Below are positions 12,825-27,800 of a stretch of DNA of 64,000 nucleotides, in pieces; within the stretch, counting starts at the first letter, position 1, and each line of letters begins with the position of its first letter. The notes beneath the pieces were generated by a model. The model worked only from the letters and a program-made list of their open reading frames with translations. It was not told where the DNA came from and did no database searches. The stretch covers positions 275,830-339,829 of the forward strand of contig VXAA01004295.1 in the NCBI GenBank assembly GCA_013399115.1, read 5' to 3'. The DNA comes from Anseranas semipalmata (taxonomy: Eukaryota; Chordata; Aves; Anseriformes; Anseranatidae). Position numbers and translations under genes: made by a program.

Positions 12825-15800
12825 CTGCAATGAAGAAAAGAACAGATTAGGTCACTTAGTACCATCCAAATTCTTACAATATATTTTTAAATACATATGT
12901 AAGTAAGTTAAGGACAAATTCAGATGCCTAAACACAGGTGCCTAGTGCTATATAGACACTAAGACATCTCTGCAGGTTCCTCAGACATGATGTAGGATTT
13001 GCAGGACTCTTTTGCAGCAGCAGCTGAAAGCCAGATGGGATATCCATAAAATGGCACCACACGCTTGTGTTTCTACACAATTCATTCACTATGCTTTCTG
13101 GACGAAGAATAACTGACAAATTGAAGATACCACTTTTGTTAAGTTCATAATGCACATACATTTTCTGTCTGCTTTTCTCAGTTATAGATAGAAAGCTGAA
13201 CTGGACACACATTTCACTTTTGGAAACATCAGCAATGAGGCCTGTTAATTTCAAATCAATCCAGATTACAAGAACTACAGAAAGCTAAGGGAGAAACACT
13301 GGACCAAGACACAGAAATAACCATGGTAAAGTTTTTTAGTCCAACAAGTGAAATTAAACATTGTACATGAATCTTATTCATTATATCGCTTCCTCATTTA
13401 TCTCTGTTTTAACTTCATTTTCAAGAGTGAACAAACCCCTGATTTCAGATCATAATTTTATTACAGAAATAAAATGATTAAAAGCTGGGACAAGTGGAAG
13501 TGAAGTGATTCTCTAATGTGTCCAGCGGCCTTCTTCATAAGAAAGTATGCAGCAGTTTTGACAATCACTGCCACACACTGATCAGTGAAGAATTCCTCTC
13601 ATTGCAGGAAGAGGGATATGGGGAACAGTCCAGCTGCGCTGGCTACTTTACCCCTCTAAAACAAAGCCCTGCCAAAGTAGCATTTCAGCTGCCTTCAAGG
13701 TACGCCAAAAGGCTTTGTGTACTCTGGCATAGTTCTGCTCTCAGCCTTTTGCTGTCAGCCTGGGAAACAACACTATCAACACATGTGCCTGCTCACTGAT
13801 GCTGCAAGTGAAGCATCACATCTTTCAGAAAACCCACCTACCTATGTTTTTCTGGAAAGGCTACTTCGTTTCAGGATTGACAAGGTTTTTTCCCTTCCTC
13901 ACAATATTAAAAAAAAAAAAGGGGAGGTAGAGGGAAGTGATATATATGTAATTCTGTCAGAGTTGTGGAGGAGTACAATACAGCTGGTTTAACAAACAGT
14001 CAGTATTAAGAAGTATGATAATACCAATAATATACCTAATAATAAACATCTGATAACAGCTTGAATATCTGGAACCTCAGGAAAGAGGAAACAACCCATG
14101 AATACAGACAAAAAGGCTTCTATTTATAAGAAGTTGACTTAGTATCTCCAACTGAGTTTTCTGGTGGGCACCCTCTACGCATACAGTAGGTACAGCTTAC
14201 AGGAGGAACATGACATTATTCACATAGACGAAGTTGAGGTCCTTCATTTAAATCAGTCCCTTAAATACGTCTGTCAAACATTTACATCATCATTTCGCAT
14301 CAATGAGCAAAGACATGCTTCTCATTACGGGGGCAGGAGGTTAAGAGTCGTGGTTAATGGAGTCAAGTCCAGTTGGAGGCCGGTCACTAGTGGCGTCCCC
14401 CAGGGCTCAGTACTGGGGCCGGTCCTCTTTAATATCTTTATAGATGATCTGGACGAGGGGATCGAGTGCACCCTCAGTAAGTTTGCAGACAACACCAAGT
14501 TAGGTGTGTGTGTCGATCTGCTCGAGGGTAGGAAGGCTCTGCAGGAGGATCTGGATAGGCTGGACCGATGGGCTGAGGCCAACTGTATGACGTTCAACAA
14601 GGCCAAGTGCCGGGTCCTGCACCTGGGGCACAACAACCCCAGGCAGAGCTACAGGCTGGGGGATGAGTGGCTGGAAAGCTGCCTGGCAGAGAAGGACCTG
14701 GGTGTGCTGGTTGACAGTCGGCTGAATATGAGCCAGCAGTGTGCTCAGGTGGCCAAGAAGGCCAACGGCATCCTGGCTTGTATCAGGAACAGTGTGGCCA
14801 GCAGGACTAGGGAGGTGATTGTCCCCCTGTACTCGGCTCTGGTGAGGCCGCACCTCGAGTACTGTGTTCAGTTTTGGGCCCCTCACTACAAGAAGGACAT
14901 GGAGGTGCTCGAGAGAGTCCAGAGAAGGGCAACGAAGCTGGTGAGGGGTCTGGAGAACAAGTCTTACGAGGTACGGCTGAGGGAGCTGGGGTTGTTCAGC
15001 CTGGAGAAGAGGAGGCTCAGGGGTGACCTTATCGCTCTCTACAGGTACCTTAAAGGAGGCTGTAGTGAGGTAGGGATTGGTCTCTTCTCCCACGTGCCTG
15101 GTGACAGGACGAGGGGGAATGGGCTCAAGTTGTGTCAGGGGAGGTTTAGGTTGAATGTTAGGAAAAACTTCTTTACCGAAAGGGTAGTTAGGCATTGGAA
15201 TGGGCTGCCCAGGGAGGTGGTTGAGTCACCATCCCTGGAGGTCTTTAAAAGACGTTTAGATGTTGAGCTTAGAGATATGGTTTAGTGTGGGCCTTGTTAG
15301 AGTTAGGTCAGAGGTTGGACTAGGTGATCTTGGAGGTCTCTTCCAACCTGAACAATTCTGTGATTCTGTGATTCTACAGCAGAAAGGGAGGCAAGACTTC
15401 ATGTTTAAGTATGTAACAGCCTGCCCATTCATTTAACTTGTACACCCCTTTTACTGCAGAGCGCACAGATCTCTCACAGAGCACACACAGCAGCCTAAAA
15501 AGGCGGCATGAGAAGAAAAAGGATGTAGCAAAACAAATATAATTACATATATTTAAGAATTCTATCAACATTTTATGGAAGTTTTGTTTGTTTTTAAAAG
15601 ACACCAAACTCTATCTAATAAAAGACATCAGAAATTGAAATTTTCTATTTATTAAACATATCTTAGAACCTTATATTTTTAGCTATACTGGAAAAAAAAC
15701 TTTATCTACCTGCCACCTACATATACATAGAATTACACAATACTGAATCTTACAGATTACACTTTCCTTTCAAATTTGTGTGAAAAGCACTACAGGAATG

Positions 15801-18800
15801 AATAAATACATCTTTGTGGCAGATACAATTTTATATTGTTTAGAACCAGGTTATTTAACAATAACTTACCATTTTCAGGCTGAGTTTTTTTAAGTGAATC
15901 TATGAGAGTACTGACAGCTTTTAAAACAAATATGATTTCTGTTACTTGTTGCCTACAAAGGAAAAAATGCAAACAGTCAGCTACTCGTTTTTGTTTCAAG
16001 ACTATAAATTTTCTATGAAACTTACACAACATTAAAAAAATGTAATGAAAACAGCTGCCTAAAAAAAAAAAAAAAAAAGGATATTAAGAGACTAAGGTTA
16101 TCATTTGTCTTTAACTTTCCCACCATAATAGCTGTTGGAAGGCTTTCAATTTGATATTTAAAAACAGTAACAGCATACATATCTCAACCTGAAAATATTC
16201 ATGTACATGATTAACTGTAACATGGAAAGAATCGATTCCATCTTTCATGATCAAAAGCTTCAAAAAACATTTCAGCTGAAGTTAACTAAATTTAAATAAG
16301 TTCCCATTTGAAAGAATTTCCTGGTACTTAGAGCAATTTTCTGTTTCAAGAACAATTACTTGAGTCATGATTCACAATATTGCTACTTGGATATTTTGTC
16401 TTATTTTCAAGGAGACTCTCCACCTCTCAATTTAGAAACTATACACAGCTCTGCTAGGAATAAAGGGAAATGAGATTTCAGAAATACTAGAGACATCAGA
16501 AACATTGTTTCAGTAACTGAAAATATTTATTACTGAGTCATACCCCTCCTTTCTGTGTAACAGCACTGAGTATGACCATTAATTTTTAAAGCTTTTTCTG
16601 GTGAACAGAAATTTGGTTATCAATGTTTTCTTTGAAATATTTCTCACACATTTCTCAGGCTTTAAATTTCAAGCATCCCTAACACACACGCGCGCGACTG
16701 AGACATATTTTGAATGCAGCCTTCTTCTCATAAAGTACCCTTCATTTCCTAAAGACATTGTACATACCGTGGAAGAGGACATTTGCCACTCAATCTCTCA
16801 TCTTCTATGTAGCGATGCAATACATCCTGTGACCTTTTCAAGAGCACAGAAAGTGCCATTCTAGAGATGTAACCTTCCTGAGGAGTTGTGACTTTATTAC
16901 TGAATGAAAACTGGAGCAGTGTTTCAAAACACACCTTAGAGAACTCCTCTCTCATTCGAATATCTATTTCTGCTTCTGTCAAAGTAAAACATTGTATTTA
17001 ATTGTGCAGTGTGCATGCTGATAGCCTAAATGATGCATTTCAATCAGTTAATTGCATTTTGCAAAATGGTCATCACTCCTGTAGTACTACAAAAGATTAA
17101 CAGTGATATGGACAAATATTAAGAACACATTCTAAGAAAAGGTGACAGCAATATTCACAACAGTTCAAGAAATAAAAGAATATTCAATACGTTCAGTAAC
17201 GTCACCTTCTTAACATTGCTTTAATAACAAAATACATTAAATCAAATTAAAAAAAAGATAACAGTTCTACATCACCAGTACTAATACTTGGTGCTGTACA
17301 ATCCAAATGTTTTTCTCTGTAATGGTTTATGTCAATTTTTTTTTTTATCTTTCAAAAATATATATATAAATGTTTTTTCTTAAAGCCAGAAAAGATATCT
17401 GGTTAGGTACACGTTATGCTAAGGTCATTTAATTTTTAAGAACTGGGTATCATGTCTGTCTTATAATTGCCTGAAGTTATTGTCAACTATTGCAGCTGGC
17501 ATAACAAAAAACAAACTATGCAGAAAGTTCAGAAAAGACTATAAAGAAACACAAGTACAATATTACACATGATACAGACCAAAAAGTAAGGAAATAATTA
17601 AAAAAAAAAGGAAGCAATATTCTGCAATTTCCATAAGACAAAATATAGTGTATAAAAACAAGCTGCATATCAAACTGTCTATAGTGAATACATGTCATGG
17701 AATTTCAAGTCTTTATTAGAATAAGTACTGCCAACATTTTTGTTACTTTCTTGTAAATTTAAACATCATTTTCTGTATCTTTTGTCATTCAGCTACCATA
17801 CCTGTAAATGAGGATGACTGAGAGTGTATTGAGCCTTTATTGAGCATAGTCATTATTTGACCAACAAATTCCTTAGGAATAAAATTAGCATATGGTAGTA
17901 TCTCTGTGCTAATAAGCTGCACCACCTAAAATAAATTAAATATATTTAGATTGGTTTTCTGAATATTAAAGTTGCAATTCTAGTAGAAGGCAACAGAAAC
18001 ATTAAACAAGAGAGACAAGACTAATAAAACTTCACAAATTCTTCCAATGCTAGGTTTTAAAATTTGCAAATACATCTAAAAATTGTGGACTTGTAACAGA
18101 TTAAACTTGTACTAATAAACTTCATTTTTCCCCTACTTCTGTCTGAGTTTCTAAAGCACTCTGCTCACTGCATACAGAACTGCTCTTGCTTTTTATCCAG
18201 AAATCTTCTTGTCCTAGCTGCCATTCTGGAGAGATGACAGGAAATCAAAACCAACAGCTACTGCCATGTCTTCTCTGCAACTCCCTTTCCCCTGTACACC
18301 TAATCCCTGGTCTGACACATCTTTTTGTCCTGGAGTAAAAAGGGACCAGTCCCTCTCCAGTCCAAGTATCATCTTCTCTTAGTTTTCTTTGGTGTTGCCA
18401 ACCAAGCACGATTTCCTTTACAATTACAGTGGTCTCTGTACTGCACAAAACAAGACATCATTTCTCCATTTATGCACAAGTTTTTTAGTATTCAGAACAC
18501 ATCTGGACAGAAACGATGAATGCCAACCCTCAACACAGAAAGCTTTCATTCACTTTAGGTTCAATCATCAGCTTCTTTTGGTTTACAATTACCTGTGTAA
18601 TTGCTTGGCAACAACATAGTAAGTAAGAATCAGATAATGGGTTAGTGGCAGAAAGACATTCTGTTTTTTCCACTTGATGCTGTTTTGAACTCAACTGGAC
18701 AAGAAGTTTTTGGCATGCAGCTTCCTACCCTTTGCAAAACCCTGAAGCAGCCAAATTCTGAGCCTCTGAATTTCTTGTCTCATTTTCAAAAGGAAAAAAA

Positions 18801-21800
18801 CATCTCAGAAAAATAATGAATGGGTAACTTCTCCAAAAATTATTTCAGAACTAAATGCAACCTGTGAATATCACTATCTTGTACGTTTGACAGTGTAGTA
18901 CATTTGCTATAGTCTTCTTACCTCAACATCAATACTCTCATTCTTCTGAAATTCTTGGATTGAGAGATTATCAGGAGGTGTACTAAAAATAAACATACTG
19001 CATTATACTTTTAAATTCACAAAACGTGTACAGAGCTAAGTAAGGGAAAAGGCAATTAAAGTTATTACATGCATCAAATTGGTACTGTTATATGATAATG
19101 ATTAACGTTTTAGAATAAAATCTTATGAATAATGATGATAAAAATGGTTCAAAGGAAAACAGTAGTAAACACTAAATTGAAGAGCTACAACTGATGGACC
19201 TGATTAAGAACTTGGAATGCCAACACCATTTTTCATATGCATGTCAAAATAATCTCTTTGTTTTACATGTGCAAAAGTTGTAATACCTGTTTAGATGCAT
19301 CTGTGAAAGTATCATCTAGGCATCACAGTTCATTATTTTTTCTACTTTTTCTCTCACTATGCAGGATTATGAGAGATTTTTGCTTTTCAGCAGTTATTTG
19401 CAAAAGAACTAATTTTACATTTTCTTTTGTGTTAATGAAACACTTTTCATTAATGGAACATTATTTTGTCTCTTTTCTTGATAACTGATACTTGTTCTCA
19501 TTCATAGTGAATTTCATGAAGAGAGAAACCCATTTTACAAACAATAATTTTGAAGAATTTTAGAACTTTCTGCAATTCTTCCATTGTATATAAAAATCTA
19601 TTTACAGATAAAACGTCCAGAAGTGATTCAACCTGATCTAGGTGTTCCTGCTCCAACAGGGGGATTGGACTAGATGATCTTTCAAGGTCCCTTCCAATCC
19701 CTAATGTTCTGTGAATCTGCGAACCATGAATATTACCCCATGCTTTACAAGATCCTACCTTAACTGCTTGCAACTTTGGAAATCTTGTATCATTTGACTG
19801 GAGATTTTATACCAGCCATCAGTCACAAAGTTTTCTCTAGGAAAGTTCTATTTCATTCAGTGAGTTGCTCTTTTTACTTACTGGAATACCTATTAAGTGG
19901 ATTCAAATTCCCTTTCCTTTGCTGGATTATGCTGCTGTTGAGTTACTGGGCCAAGTTCCTCACCAGGACAGAAAGAGTAAGGGCTTCCTATTAAGCAATC
20001 AACTATTCCTGCTGATGTGCCTTCATCAGTCTTTTAGTTTGGATCACACATGGGCTTTTCAAGTTAATCTTTCAGACATCCCTGTTTACAAACTTAGGTT
20101 CACGTCTGGTCTCGGAGTGCACAGAACTGGATCCTTTTTTGATGAAACTAAACCAAAAGACAATCTCTAAGCTCTAGCAGGCGTTTGCATGACAGGAAGC
20201 CAGACTAGAGCTACTCCAAAACAAAACACCTGAAGTGAGCACTCTGTGGATAACAGATCCTCAGCATGAACAGTTTTGCTTTACAGATCTGCTCCTACTG
20301 CACTGCACTGTTTTTACTAATAGAAGTTAAGTACTTTACGTACAATTTCTGCCTACAAGTAAGGCTCTGAAGGCAGGGAACCAAGCAGCAGGTTCAGAGA
20401 AAAAAAAGATACTAAAAAATAAAAATCAAAGAAGGTACTTCACACAACAGACAGACAAACTGTGAAATATGTTGCTTGTAATCCTGTATCGTGGGATTTA
20501 CCTGCTAAAATCTACACAATTCAAAATAGCCAAATTATTAAAAGAAAAATCCGCTATGAGCAAATGACAAGCTGAGGTATAGGAACTTTCTGAGCTACAG
20601 GAACTGGGAGGTTGAAGGAGCACATCATGAAAATATCATTGTGTGGTCACCTTGCATTCTTCACTAGATATCCCACTAATCCACCAGAAACAGCATATAG
20701 GTCTATTTATCTGTATGTTCTGACTTAGTTATGCTGTTCTCATTTTTCTGACAGAGAGGAGAAGTCAAAATCCTCATGCCTATGTCCCTTTGAAATTGAA
20801 AGACAATTGCAAACCTCACTAGATTATGGGTTCTGTGTCTCTGTAGTGTCTGATCTGCATGGAGGGTAGCATTCTTAGAGCTAATGGAATGACTCACAGC
20901 ATTAGCAATAAAAATCAGAGACAAGGAGATATAAAAAGGCAATATAATTCCACATATTAAATGCTCTCCTTTTCCCATAATTTCACTTTTTGTCTTTTTA
21001 AAATAACTTTTAAAATAACATTTTAAAATCTTCAAGCTGAGGAACAGCTTAGTAATTTGACCACTTGAAAGGAATAGTTAGAAATATTGGAATTAAGATT
21101 GTTTGTGGTGCTTCAACTTGCTGCTGTTGTGTATGTTTGCATGTTACAATGCATCTTAAATTAGATGATGCCTTATTTTCTCTACAGAAACCATCTGATT
21201 AAGTACACCGGATGGTCACTACTGAAAAGGAAGGAAAATGACATGGCCACTCTGCCACATTCCCTGCCCGATTTACTGCAGCACAGGCAGGTGCAAGGAA
21301 AGCAGAGCTCTGGACAAGCAAAGAACCAAGCTGGTCTGTAAGCCGAGGAATCAGCGAAGTATGGCAGCAGCAAGCAGACCAGCATCCTTCGGCTCACTTC
21401 CAAACTCCCTCCACAAAACCCCCAGTTCTTCCTCCACCCCCACATCCCCCCCCAGGAAACAGCAGATGTGTGCAGCGGGTAGTTCAGAGGTAGGTAAGTG
21501 CTCACTGGCAAGGCAGCTGCCGAATATGTGACCATGGACCTGTGCCAGACCCTGCCCCATAGGGGTATTCATCTGCGCCTGTCTTCTCCATCCCACTTTC
21601 ATTTTCATGAAAGGTTGGAGTCTTCTAAATCTCATTCAAATTTGGTTAGTTTGGCTAACAGCTTTTTTTCTCTCAGTGCTCCTGTATGACGCTGACCAAG
21701 TCAAATAAGAGATTTTTACAAAGTAGTTTTTGTTCTCCTCCCCCCCATCTTCTGGGTGCTTAGCATGAGACACCTGGAGTCCTATCTGCACGCCTAGAGC

Positions 21801-24800
21801 TTATTTTCAGTTTGGATGATTATGACAGCACGTACTGATGTTCCTGCTTGAAAACAAAGATACCTCCTTTCCTCAAAGGGATTTTATGTAGACAACTTCA
21901 CCACTAGTTGTGGAATATTCAAGTGTTACATGTATGACTAGAGACACACACCCCCAACAAAAAAAAAAAAAAAAAAAAAAAGAAATATTGTATTTGTTAT
22001 TGTTTTGTGTATTAGGCTGTCAGCAAGTTTGGAGTTACAGGTTGAAAGCAAAGAATAAAATATTAAGTAGTTGTTCAGCCTGTACGTTTTGTAACATAAA
22101 AGAAGTTAAACATGCAAACTCTTTAAATAGTAATATAAACTATTACGATGTACACATATGAAGGTCATGTTGAATTACATGGAAAGCTCTCATTCTGACA
22201 CTTCCTAATTTACAAATGACTGACTTTCTGAGCTGAGGTTTATTTAAACAGGTTTTATGACCTTTCTACCCAGTCATATATACCACAGATTATGCTATAT
22301 TTTTGTTCATGGAGCAAACTACTCCCAAGTAAATAGATCAGAATGATAGACTCATAGAATGGTTTGGGTTGGAAGGGACCTTAAAGACCACCTCGTTCCA
22401 ACCCCCTGCCATGGGCAGGGACACCTCCCACTAGACCAGGTTGCTCAAAGCCCCATCCAGCCTGGCCTTGAACACCTCCAGGGATGGGGCATCCACAGCT
22501 TCTCTGGGCAACCTGTTCCAGTGCCTTACCACCCTTATGGTATGAATTTCTTCCTTATATCTAATCTAAATCTCCCCTCTTTTAGTTTAAAGCCATTCCC
22601 CCTTGCCCTGTTACTACATTCCCTGACAAAGAGTCCCTCCCCAGCTTTCCTGTAGGCCCCCTTTAGGGAAGGTATCTATACGAAACATCTGTCTAGGGGC
22701 AAAAGCTTTGCTTGTCTGATGCAATACAGCCAAACCTACGGGAAGGGTCAAGAGCCAGTGCAGATAAGAGGCAGTGCAATGCACACTGTGGCTCTGTGCA
22801 GGATTTCCCAGGTAAAGAGCTCCCAGCTGCTGCCCACTGTCTAGGGAGGGCTTGAAAACCTAACAACAAAGAGGTAACAGCCACTGAGAGTCCTGCTGTG
22901 CACAGCAGCACTCTGCTCTGAAGCACCTTTATGGAAAGTATTGATTCAATTCCCTCATGTGAGCACAGACTTCTGCTCTAGTAAATTATATATATGCACG
23001 TTTGCTGAATTTTATTTTATATAATGGCTTGACATGCTTCCATGAAAGCCTCTGGGAAAGAAGTATGATACAAAATAATAAACAGACCAGCCTCTTACTA
23101 GAAGACAATTTTGTGTAAATTAAGTTACGTGAAATGTATTAATTTTTAAATGTCATTCTGATTTATAATAAAAATCAATATTATTGAGCCTCCTCAGCTG
23201 TAGCTTGCTTAAAGAAAGAAAAAAACTACAAAAACAACAACAAACAAAACAAAAAGCTGAAGCTTGTTGCTTGGAAGCTGTTAATTCTCTATGACAGTAA
23301 CATTCTCCTTTTTTATTTACCTGTGCTCTTTTGGAAAAAAGTGAAAATGTGAAATTGCTTGATGTACAAAGCTGCAAAGACCATTTGTGCTGTCTTTGTA
23401 CACGTCAAACATCAATGTGCATCTCCTCTCAATGAGCCTCACAGCTGGCTTGAAAACCTGTTCCTGTCCAAAAGACCATGCAGAGGAGGCTCACTATTTT
23501 AAACAGAGAGGTTCAGAGATTTTTAAGAGTTATTACCACAGTGACTCTTGCCTAACCAATACCAACTCAGTTTCACAGGTAGAAGCAATATTAGGAGTTC
23601 TACAGATGTGATTTCTAGGACCAGAGTGATTAAAAGAATTAGATTAGAAAAATGTTTAAAATCTTTGTTAAAAATTTAGAACATCAGTGAAATAGAAAGT
23701 TTCATCTCTCTGCTCTAGGAAAAGTTTTGGATCCGCAGCCAGGTAGCGATTTGGAGGATGTACATACAAAAATGAGACAATATACACTAGGATATTTTGA
23801 TGAACAAAGCTAGAGGGAAAAATCAGCCAAATCTGTTATGCAGTGCTGCTATCGGGACTGACCATAGTAAGACTTATCATATTTAGAACCATCCCAGCAG
23901 TGAGAAGTCAGCTTTGAAGAACACGGGTTTGAAGGGCAGGTACAGAAGGAGGATGTTTACCTGGTTTTGAATGAAGCCTGGACAGAAAACAGCAGGGAAC
24001 ATGTAGAACACTGAACAGTGGAAAGTGCAGAGTATGGAAAGTTGTGCAGGAGTGAAGGAAAAGTTTATTTGTGACAAAACGTTTCAGTTTCCTTGAAGCA
24101 GAGAGCTTAGTAAAAATTATAGAATGGCTACATAAGAAAGTTAGTTTTCAGTTCTAACTGTATTCAGGTCATTATTAAAAGGGGTGACAGGAGAAACTAG
24201 ACATGTTGGATAATAGTAAAAATTCAGATAATGCAATAATGTCTTGCTGATAGCCTCCTGGGTCTTTCTGAATCGCAATGTCCAAATGCTTGGAGCTCCA
24301 GAACCTTTTCAATCCATGCTGTTCTTCAGCAAAGCAGCCAGATTTGTACAGTTCTGCACCTGATTTAATAAAGCCCTTGTCCTGCATGACATATGTGCAC
24401 ATTGGAAAGCCACCAGGGACAACTGACTCACAGTAGTCAGCAGTAAACTACAGTTATGGTCAACAGGGTCACTAAAACTAAGTCAAATGTACAAGTCACT
24501 AATCTAACTGAGAGCACAGGGTGTCTCTCTGGCTTGGTTAATTCATTTTTGGTGATACAGACAAATCCAGGTAGTATCAAAAGTTTCAAAAACTACTACT
24601 CATTATTAATATAAATAGATCAGTGAATACACTGAAAAACGGCCTTTATACTGCCTAGCTGACCTAAAATGAAGGACCAACGTGGACAGTTTTTAGCAAG
24701 TACATTTCCACTGCCTTTTCCTATAACCTGAAGGTTGACATGTACCTCAACCCAACAAATAAATTTTGGCTGTTACTTTCAAAACAGTGAAGACAGCCTC

Positions 24801-27800
24801 CCAAATTACTCTGGAATAAGTTACCACTATGATTAACATAGATTTTCTATTAGAATTATAACAAAGAAAAAAATGGGGAGAACACAAGGTAAATTTGAAA
24901 ATTCTGAATTCAATTTCCTTACGGAACAACTACAAATGTAAGACACTGACTATACTGCAATTACAATCCACTAATAGACACAACAATTTAGAAAATTCTA
25001 AAACAAAAGGGACAGGTTATCCTATTTGCCCAGGCTCGTTTCACAGCATCTTGCACAGGAGTGCAGAAGGACTTAACCAAAGGAAATCAGAAGAGAATTA
25101 CCTCAGCGTGGGGAACTTCCACAGCTATCTCTAGAACCCTCCTTGCATCACAGTGAGAGAGGCAAACTTCAGGAGCATTGTGGGGAGGAAGAGGAGGAAC
25201 AGGATGAAGAAAAGGAGAAATGACTGCTATTGCTAATTGTCCTGACTACTGGCATAAGGCAGATTATACTCCCTTCTTAGCTTTAACTTATATTAGGACC
25301 ACATGGCTCAGGCTGATGGAGGAAACGGAAAGGTTATCTATCCTATAACAGAAGGTAAAAGGCTTCCAAAGGATAGGGCTCTAACTGTAAGTAGGAGGGG
25401 CATGCACTTGGGAAGACAAGCTACATGGACATTAGGGGGAGGGAGGGGAACACAACCAAAACCAGACATTCCAATAACCCCACAACATATAACTGTAAGC
25501 CAAAAAACATCTCCTGATAACAACCCTGGAAAGAGTAATGACACAGGCCTTTAACTGGATAACCAGGAAGTTACCCTGCTGTATCCATGGTTCCATGAAC
25601 CACCAGCCTACTTTTAGTATTTCAAATTCTTTTGAACCGTAAAGCTTCTGAGTGAGAGAGCTGAAAAGTTTCATGCAACTTTTCTGTGAAAACTTCAATT
25701 CTGATGAAAATGTGGATCCCTTTTATCCCTTTATATACATATCTTGTATATAGGATTTTAGAATACGCTCTGGTCTCTAAAGAGAGAAAATCAGACTCTT
25801 AAGCAAAGACAGACAAGTTATTGGGCATCATATTCGCAGAAGTACTATGTTTCCTTTACCTCCAGAGAATATTCTCCCATGCATGGCAGCTGGCAAAAGG
25901 TATTAACACCGACGATTGTTTTTAGCAAGCACCATATTAAGATGGAATTTCTATGGTTGGTACAGCTTTTAAAAAAAAAGTATAAATCACTCACTGTTAA
26001 GAAAAACAGATGACATATTTGGCCAAAAAAAGGTCACACAGATGATAACAGATTATCTTGCGTTATGTTGAAGACCTGTGATAATCTTACTTGCCTGGAC
26101 TTACAAAAGGTTAATAGCCCAAACTGTAGCAGGGCCAATATGGGTCAGTTGAAAACATGCAAAATGAATATATTTAACCTTTTCCACAGATATTTAGGAA
26201 TAATTCAGTTACAGCAAATAGTAGTATGTATTCCCAAAGTAACTTCTAAGTGAACATACATTCTCCTACAACAACCTGAAAAATCTTCATTTTAGTTTTC
26301 TAAACCCAACAATGATATTGATCATAGGGTGTTAGCTGATTTGGACCACTTGTCTCAGAATGGAAGCAAGACTACTAACTACAGCTGAAAACAAAACCAA
26401 GGAAGATATTGCAGAGATTATGTTAAATTAAATAAACAGTGAAGCATCAAAAGAAAAAATTGGGGTGATTAAAGTGTCATTTTTGTAGTCTTGATAATCT
26501 TTTTTGATTTTCAGGTCCTCCTATCTACTATTATTTTTTTCAAGTAAATGCAAAGACAAAAGAAAGGTTTTTCACTCAATTGTCTTATAACCCTAGTGGT
26601 GGAATTCCAAAACCATTCATTATTACAAACATTTTTACTAACAGATAATACCCCTAAAAGTAAGTTTCATTGGTATCTAATTTTTGTCTGTTTGGGGCAA
26701 GCTGCTATTTATTCATCACTAATAAATACAGCTGTATTTGGTTGCTGATTTTTGTGTGTTTGAAAAGTATGCACACACAAATACAGACAGAATGTTAGTG
26801 TTAGGTACAGAAGAACCCTACTGTTTTCTATTAAAGATTAATTTACTACTGAAGTCAACATACACAGAAAATCATGGAATTAAATTTTTCATATTCTACA
26901 TTACCCTTTAATCTGAGGCACAATTAGATATGCTTTAACTACTGTTTATCCACAAGATAAAGCTATTTATCCACAGATGTTCACGGGAGATGGAAATTCC
27001 TTACCCCTCCTAAGCAATCTTCTACAATACCTAACCTTCCCTACAGTAAAAGAATTCTCCTCTGGAGCAATCTTTTACCATATTCTGAAGACTTATCATG
27101 TCTTTCTAATGATATATTCTTTTGGTTGAACAAACTCATAGGTCAAATTGTCTAATTTCTGATCATCATCATTTTTCCTTTCTGAATTTCCTCAACATGC
27201 CCACATCTACAATGTTCCAGTCTGAAGAGATTATGCATATTGACCTGTCTATCTGCTACCCTTTTCACGAAGTATTATAAATAAAATGTATTTATTAAGT
27301 TGCAGTCAATTTATCTTGGGCAGAAACATGTAAGATAACTATGGGCTTCTAAGTGAATAGCAAGGTAAGAAATAATTTTCCAAAATTCATAGTAAGTGTA
27401 GTGTTTCAAGATGGAACTCAAGAGACATACAGCTAATGGTGTTCACCTTAACTGAAAAAAATATATATATTGCTGCAGTTCTGATTAAATTGAGTACATA
27501 TCAATAACTCTTCATCAAATCCACAGTAAGCATCCTTGAGAGTCCATAATGAATTTCTTGGCCTGATCAGAATAGCTATGACTTGTATTCAGAGCTCAGT
27601 GGAGCTCTTTCTCGCTTTGACATTTCACCTCTTGAATGACCTTTTTTCTACTACTTTCTGAAAGTATACTTTTTTAAAGTAGAAAAACTGGTTACCTTTT
27701 TTCCTTCATTCATTAGAATCATCTTCAAATAACTAAGGATAAGGCTGTTTTTACCAAACTCTATTGGCACATTGTTTTACTACTTTAGTGAACAAATTAC

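Noticed and set aside
14164..14329. Upstream extension of the CR1 open frame
   Set aside because: It begins at a GTG in host intron sequence and does not resemble CR1 protein. The real CR1 part begins near 14330.
14500..15195. A 231-codon minus-strand open frame
   Set aside because: It is the antisense shadow of the CR1 reverse transcriptase frame.
21182..21635. Overlapping open frames of 94-117 codons on both strands
   Set aside because: They occupy a GC-richer unclassified intron patch and overlap each other in opposite directions. None has a recognisable protein family.
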